Positions 6,280 to 8,081 of a stretch of DNA of 8,081 bases are shown here, piece by piece (positions within the stretch are counted from its first letter, which is position 1; each line of letters opens with the position of its first letter). The notes beneath the pieces were generated by a model, which saw only the letters and a list, made by a program, of their open reading frames with translations, was not told where the DNA came from and ran no database searches. Source of the DNA: Candidatus Poribacteria bacterium WGA-3G (GTDB lineage Bacteria > Poribacteria > WGA-4E > WGA-3G); NCBI GenBank assembly GCA_000406005.1, contig ASZN01000131.1, forward strand, positions 1-8,081, given 5' to 3'. The position numbers and the translations under genes are program-made.

Positions 6280-6306
6280 ATACACAATTGTAATTTCCTA
6301 CCTCAA
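6277..6306 (-). promoter_or_regulatory. Possible divergent promoter overlapping the glnS -10
   Basis: The glnS -10 sits in an 11-base palindrome GTATA-A-TATAC (6273-6283). Its other strand reads TATATT (6282-6277), a 5/6 match to a -10, with TTGAGG (6306-6301) 18 bases upstream. It would start minus-strand RNA near 6270, just before the interrupted frame at 6229. It is weaker than the glnS promoter and rests on consensus matching only. Confidence 0.3.
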
Positions 6307-6372
6307 CAGACCTACCGCTCTTCGTGAACGGAGGTATCCGTTATATACCCAAAATAGGACCCGGTTTAAAAT
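6286..6372 (+). promoter_or_regulatory. glnS 5' leader with an unpaired-start Shine-Dalgarno and a possible stem
   Basis: The leader holds a strong Shine-Dalgarno-like GGAGGT at 6330-6335 with no ATG, GTG or TTG at usable spacing. TACCTC (6299-6304) can pair with GAGGTA (6331-6336), a 6-pair stem around 26 bases. The site nearest the real ATG is a weak AGGA at 6356-6359, 13 bases upstream. No known riboswitch or T-box core was recognised. Confidence 0.3.
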
Positions 6373-8081
6373 ATGAAACATTCAGATCCCAATTCAAAAG
6401 AAAACCCTAACACTGCCTCTGACACAAATTTTATCCGTCAAGAGGTTGAGAAGGACCTCAAGACGAACAGATACGACGGTAGAGTCCATACCCGATTCCC
6501 GCCAGAACCGAGCGGTTATCTCCACATAGGACACGCCAAAGCTATCTGCATCAGTTACGGCATCGCTGAAGATTATGAGGGTCTCTACAATTTACGATTT
6601 GATGATAGCAATCCTCTTACAGAAGAGAGTGAGTACGTAGAGGCGATCAAACGGGACGTTCACTGGCTCGGATTCGATTGGCAAGATCGTGAATACCACG
6701 CTTCCGATTACTTTGAAACGCTCTATGGATATGCGATCAAACTCATAGAAAAAGGGAAGGCGTACGTCTGTGATCTGACACCAGACGAAATGCGCACGTA
6801 TCGTGGCACCTTGGTTGAACCCGGAACAGATAGTCCCTATCGTGACCGATCCCTTGAGGAAAACCTAATGCTGTTCCAAGGCATGCGCAACGGCGAGTTC
6901 CCAGACGGTTCACGCACACTTCGCGCAAAAATTGATATGTCAAGTCCGAACTTGAATATGCGGGACCCGGTGATGTACCGCATATTGCGCGCGCATCACT
7001 ACCGACACGGCGACACATGGTGCATTTACCCGACCTACGATTTTACACACGGGCAGTCCGATTCCATCGAAGGGATAACACATTCGTTGTGTGACGTCCA
7101 TTTTGAAGACCATCGTCCACTCTACGACTGGTTTTTAGAAGCGTTGGAAATCTATCAGCCTCGGCAAATTGAATTCGCACGTCTGAACCTTACTTATACC
7201 GTGCTCGGTAAGCGGAAACTTCGGTTGCTGCTCCAAAGCGGACACGTTAGCGGTTGGGACGATCCGAGAATGCCGACACTCGCAGGGTTGCGTCGGCGCG
7301 GTTACACGCCTGAAGCTATCCGAGATTTCTGCAACCGTATTGGGGTCTCAAAAGCAGATAACCTTATTGAGATAGGACAACTTGAGTATTCCATTCGAGA
7401 TGACCTGAATCGCCGTGCACCACGCGTCATGGCAGTCCTTGATCCAGTGAAGGTCGTTATCGACAACTACCCAGAAGGTCAAGTTGAGATGTTGGATGCT
7501 GAAAATAATCCAGAAGACGAGAATGCTGGCACACGAAAGATGCCGTTTTCGCGTGAAATTTATATTGAGCGTGAAGATTTTATGGAGAACCCGCCTCGAA
7601 AGTTCTTCAGATTAGCACCCGGACAAGAAGTACGGCTTAAACACGCCTACTATATCCAATGTGAATCGGTTGTTAAAGATGAAGACACCGGCGAAATCGT
7701 TGAGATACACTGCACCTACGACCCAGAAACACGCGGCGGCTGGTCTGACGACGGACGCAGAGTGAGAGGCACATTGCATTGGGTCTCTGCTGAACACGCC
7801 GTTGATACTGAGGTACGTCTCTACGATGCCCTCTTTACAGAACGCGAACCAGAGAGTGCAGCAGATGGCGAAGACTGGATGCAATTCCTCAATCCGGACG
7901 CTTTAGAGGTGCTAAATAATTGTAAAGTTGAACCGAGTCTCGTTGACGCACCCCCCGAAAGCCGGTATCAATTCCTACGGATCGGTTATTTCTGCGTTGA
8001 TCCCGATACAACACCAGAGAAATTAGTTTTCAATCGCACAGTACCGTTAAGAGATTCTTGGGCAAAGATCCAGAAAGGACA
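6373..8081 (+). CDS. glnS: Glutaminyl-tRNA synthetase (partial, right edge cuts the last residues)
   Basis: 569 residues, open at the edge. The enzyme attaches glutamine to tRNA-Gln using ATP in the cytoplasm. After a 17-residue polar N-terminus comes TNFIRQEVEKDL (first three residues differ slightly from Escherichia coli), then PPEPSGYLHIGHAKA with the class I HIGH motif at 51-54 and RFDDSNP at 75-81. YPTYDFTH follows, with Tyr222 matching E. coli Tyr211, and PRQIEFAR with Gln265 matching Gln255; both contact glutamine in the E. coli enzyme. The second class I motif reads VLGKRK at 277-282, Gly replacing the usual Ser. GWDDPRMPTLAGLRRRGY and the two beta-barrel anticodon domains follow from about 350. 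The end FNRTVPLRDSWAKIQKG aligns with the E. coli C-terminus, so only a few residues are missing. The start is ATG 6373; an in-frame TAA at 6367-6369 rules out earlier starts. Confidence 0.96.
   Translation, partial: MKHSDPNSKENPNTASDTNFIRQEVEKDLKTNRYDGRVHTRFPPEPSGYLHIGHAKAICISYGIAEDYEGLYNLRFDDSNPLTEESEYVEAIKRDVHWLGFDWQDREYHASDYFETLYGYAIKLIEKGKAYVCDLTPDEMRTYRGTLVEPGTDSPYRDRSLEENLMLFQGMRNGEFPDGSRTLRAKIDMSSPNLNMRDPVMYRILRAHHYRHGDTWCIYPTYDFTHGQSDSIEGITHSLCDVHFEDHRPLYDWFLEALEIYQPRQIEFARLNLTYTVLGKRKLRLLLQSGHVSGWDDPRMPTLAGLRRRGYTPEAIRDFCNRIGVSKADNLIEIGQLEYSIRDDLNRRAPRVMAVLDPVKVVIDNYPEGQVEMLDAENNPEDENAGTRKMPFSREIYIEREDFMENPPRKFFRLAPGQEVRLKHAYYIQCESVVKDEDTGEIVEIHCTYDPETRGGWSDDGRRVRGTLHWVSAEHAVDTEVRLYDALFTEREPESAADGEDWMQFLNPDALEVLNNCKVEPSLVDAPPESRYQFLRIGYFCVDPDTTPEKLVFNRTVPLRDSWAKIQKG

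Noticed and set aside
6743..7884. Two minus-strand frames of about 90 codons within glnS
   Set aside because: They are antisense shadows of a highly conserved aminoacyl-tRNA synthetase.

Overview
This window looks like part of a bacterial chromosome of moderate GC content. It carries housekeeping genes (a phosphohexomutase, a YvcK/GlmR-type protein, glutaminyl-tRNA synthetase), closely spaced same-strand genes, and sigma70-like promoters. No rRNA, tRNA, CRISPR array, phage gene or transposase was seen. The lineage cannot be fixed from the sequence. The GEGxGG-type phosphohexomutase, a GlnRS (an enzyme many bacteria lack), the HEAT/TPR protein and a short TAGGACTTAC-ended repeat fit an uncultured environmental lineage. 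Candidatus Poribacteria or a relative is my guess, not a demonstration.

Left part (1-1265): a minus-strand alkaline-phosphatase-superfamily hydrolase resembling phosphonoacetate hydrolase runs off the left edge. A 190-base gap separates it from a plus-strand operon. That gap holds two divergent promoters, each with a 17-base spacer and a TGC-extended -10.

Middle-left (1266-4145): three plus-strand genes with gaps of 20 and 28 bases form a probable operon. They encode a soluble HEAT+TPR repeat protein, a six-helix ABC-2-permease-like membrane protein with no ATPase partner in view, and a phosphohexomutase of the GlmM/PMM/PGM superfamily. After a 181-base gap comes yvcK/glmR (4327-5571), whose family senses UDP-GlcNAc and adjusts amino-sugar synthesis. 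The mutase could make the GlcN-1-P that leads to UDP-GlcNAc, so this pairing may be functional.

Middle-right (5572-6372): yvcK converges on a 64-codon minus-strand gene of unknown function with a strong ribosome binding site. The next 590 bases have no intact gene but are structured. They contain an AT-rich tract, a minus-strand Rho-independent terminator, and a 92-base MITE-like element with perfect 10-base terminal inverted repeats, an internal GC-rich hairpin and a 5-base target duplication (ATTTA). The element lies inside a small minus-strand reading frame. Removing it with one copy of the duplication restores an open frame of 50 codons that ends just before the terminator. A near-consensus promoter for glnS follows, with a palindromic -10 that also reads as a -10 on the other strand.

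Right part (6373-8081): glnS (class I glutaminyl-tRNA synthetase) is nearly complete and is cut by the right edge. Its KMSKS-type loop reads VLGKRK instead of the usual VMSKRK.
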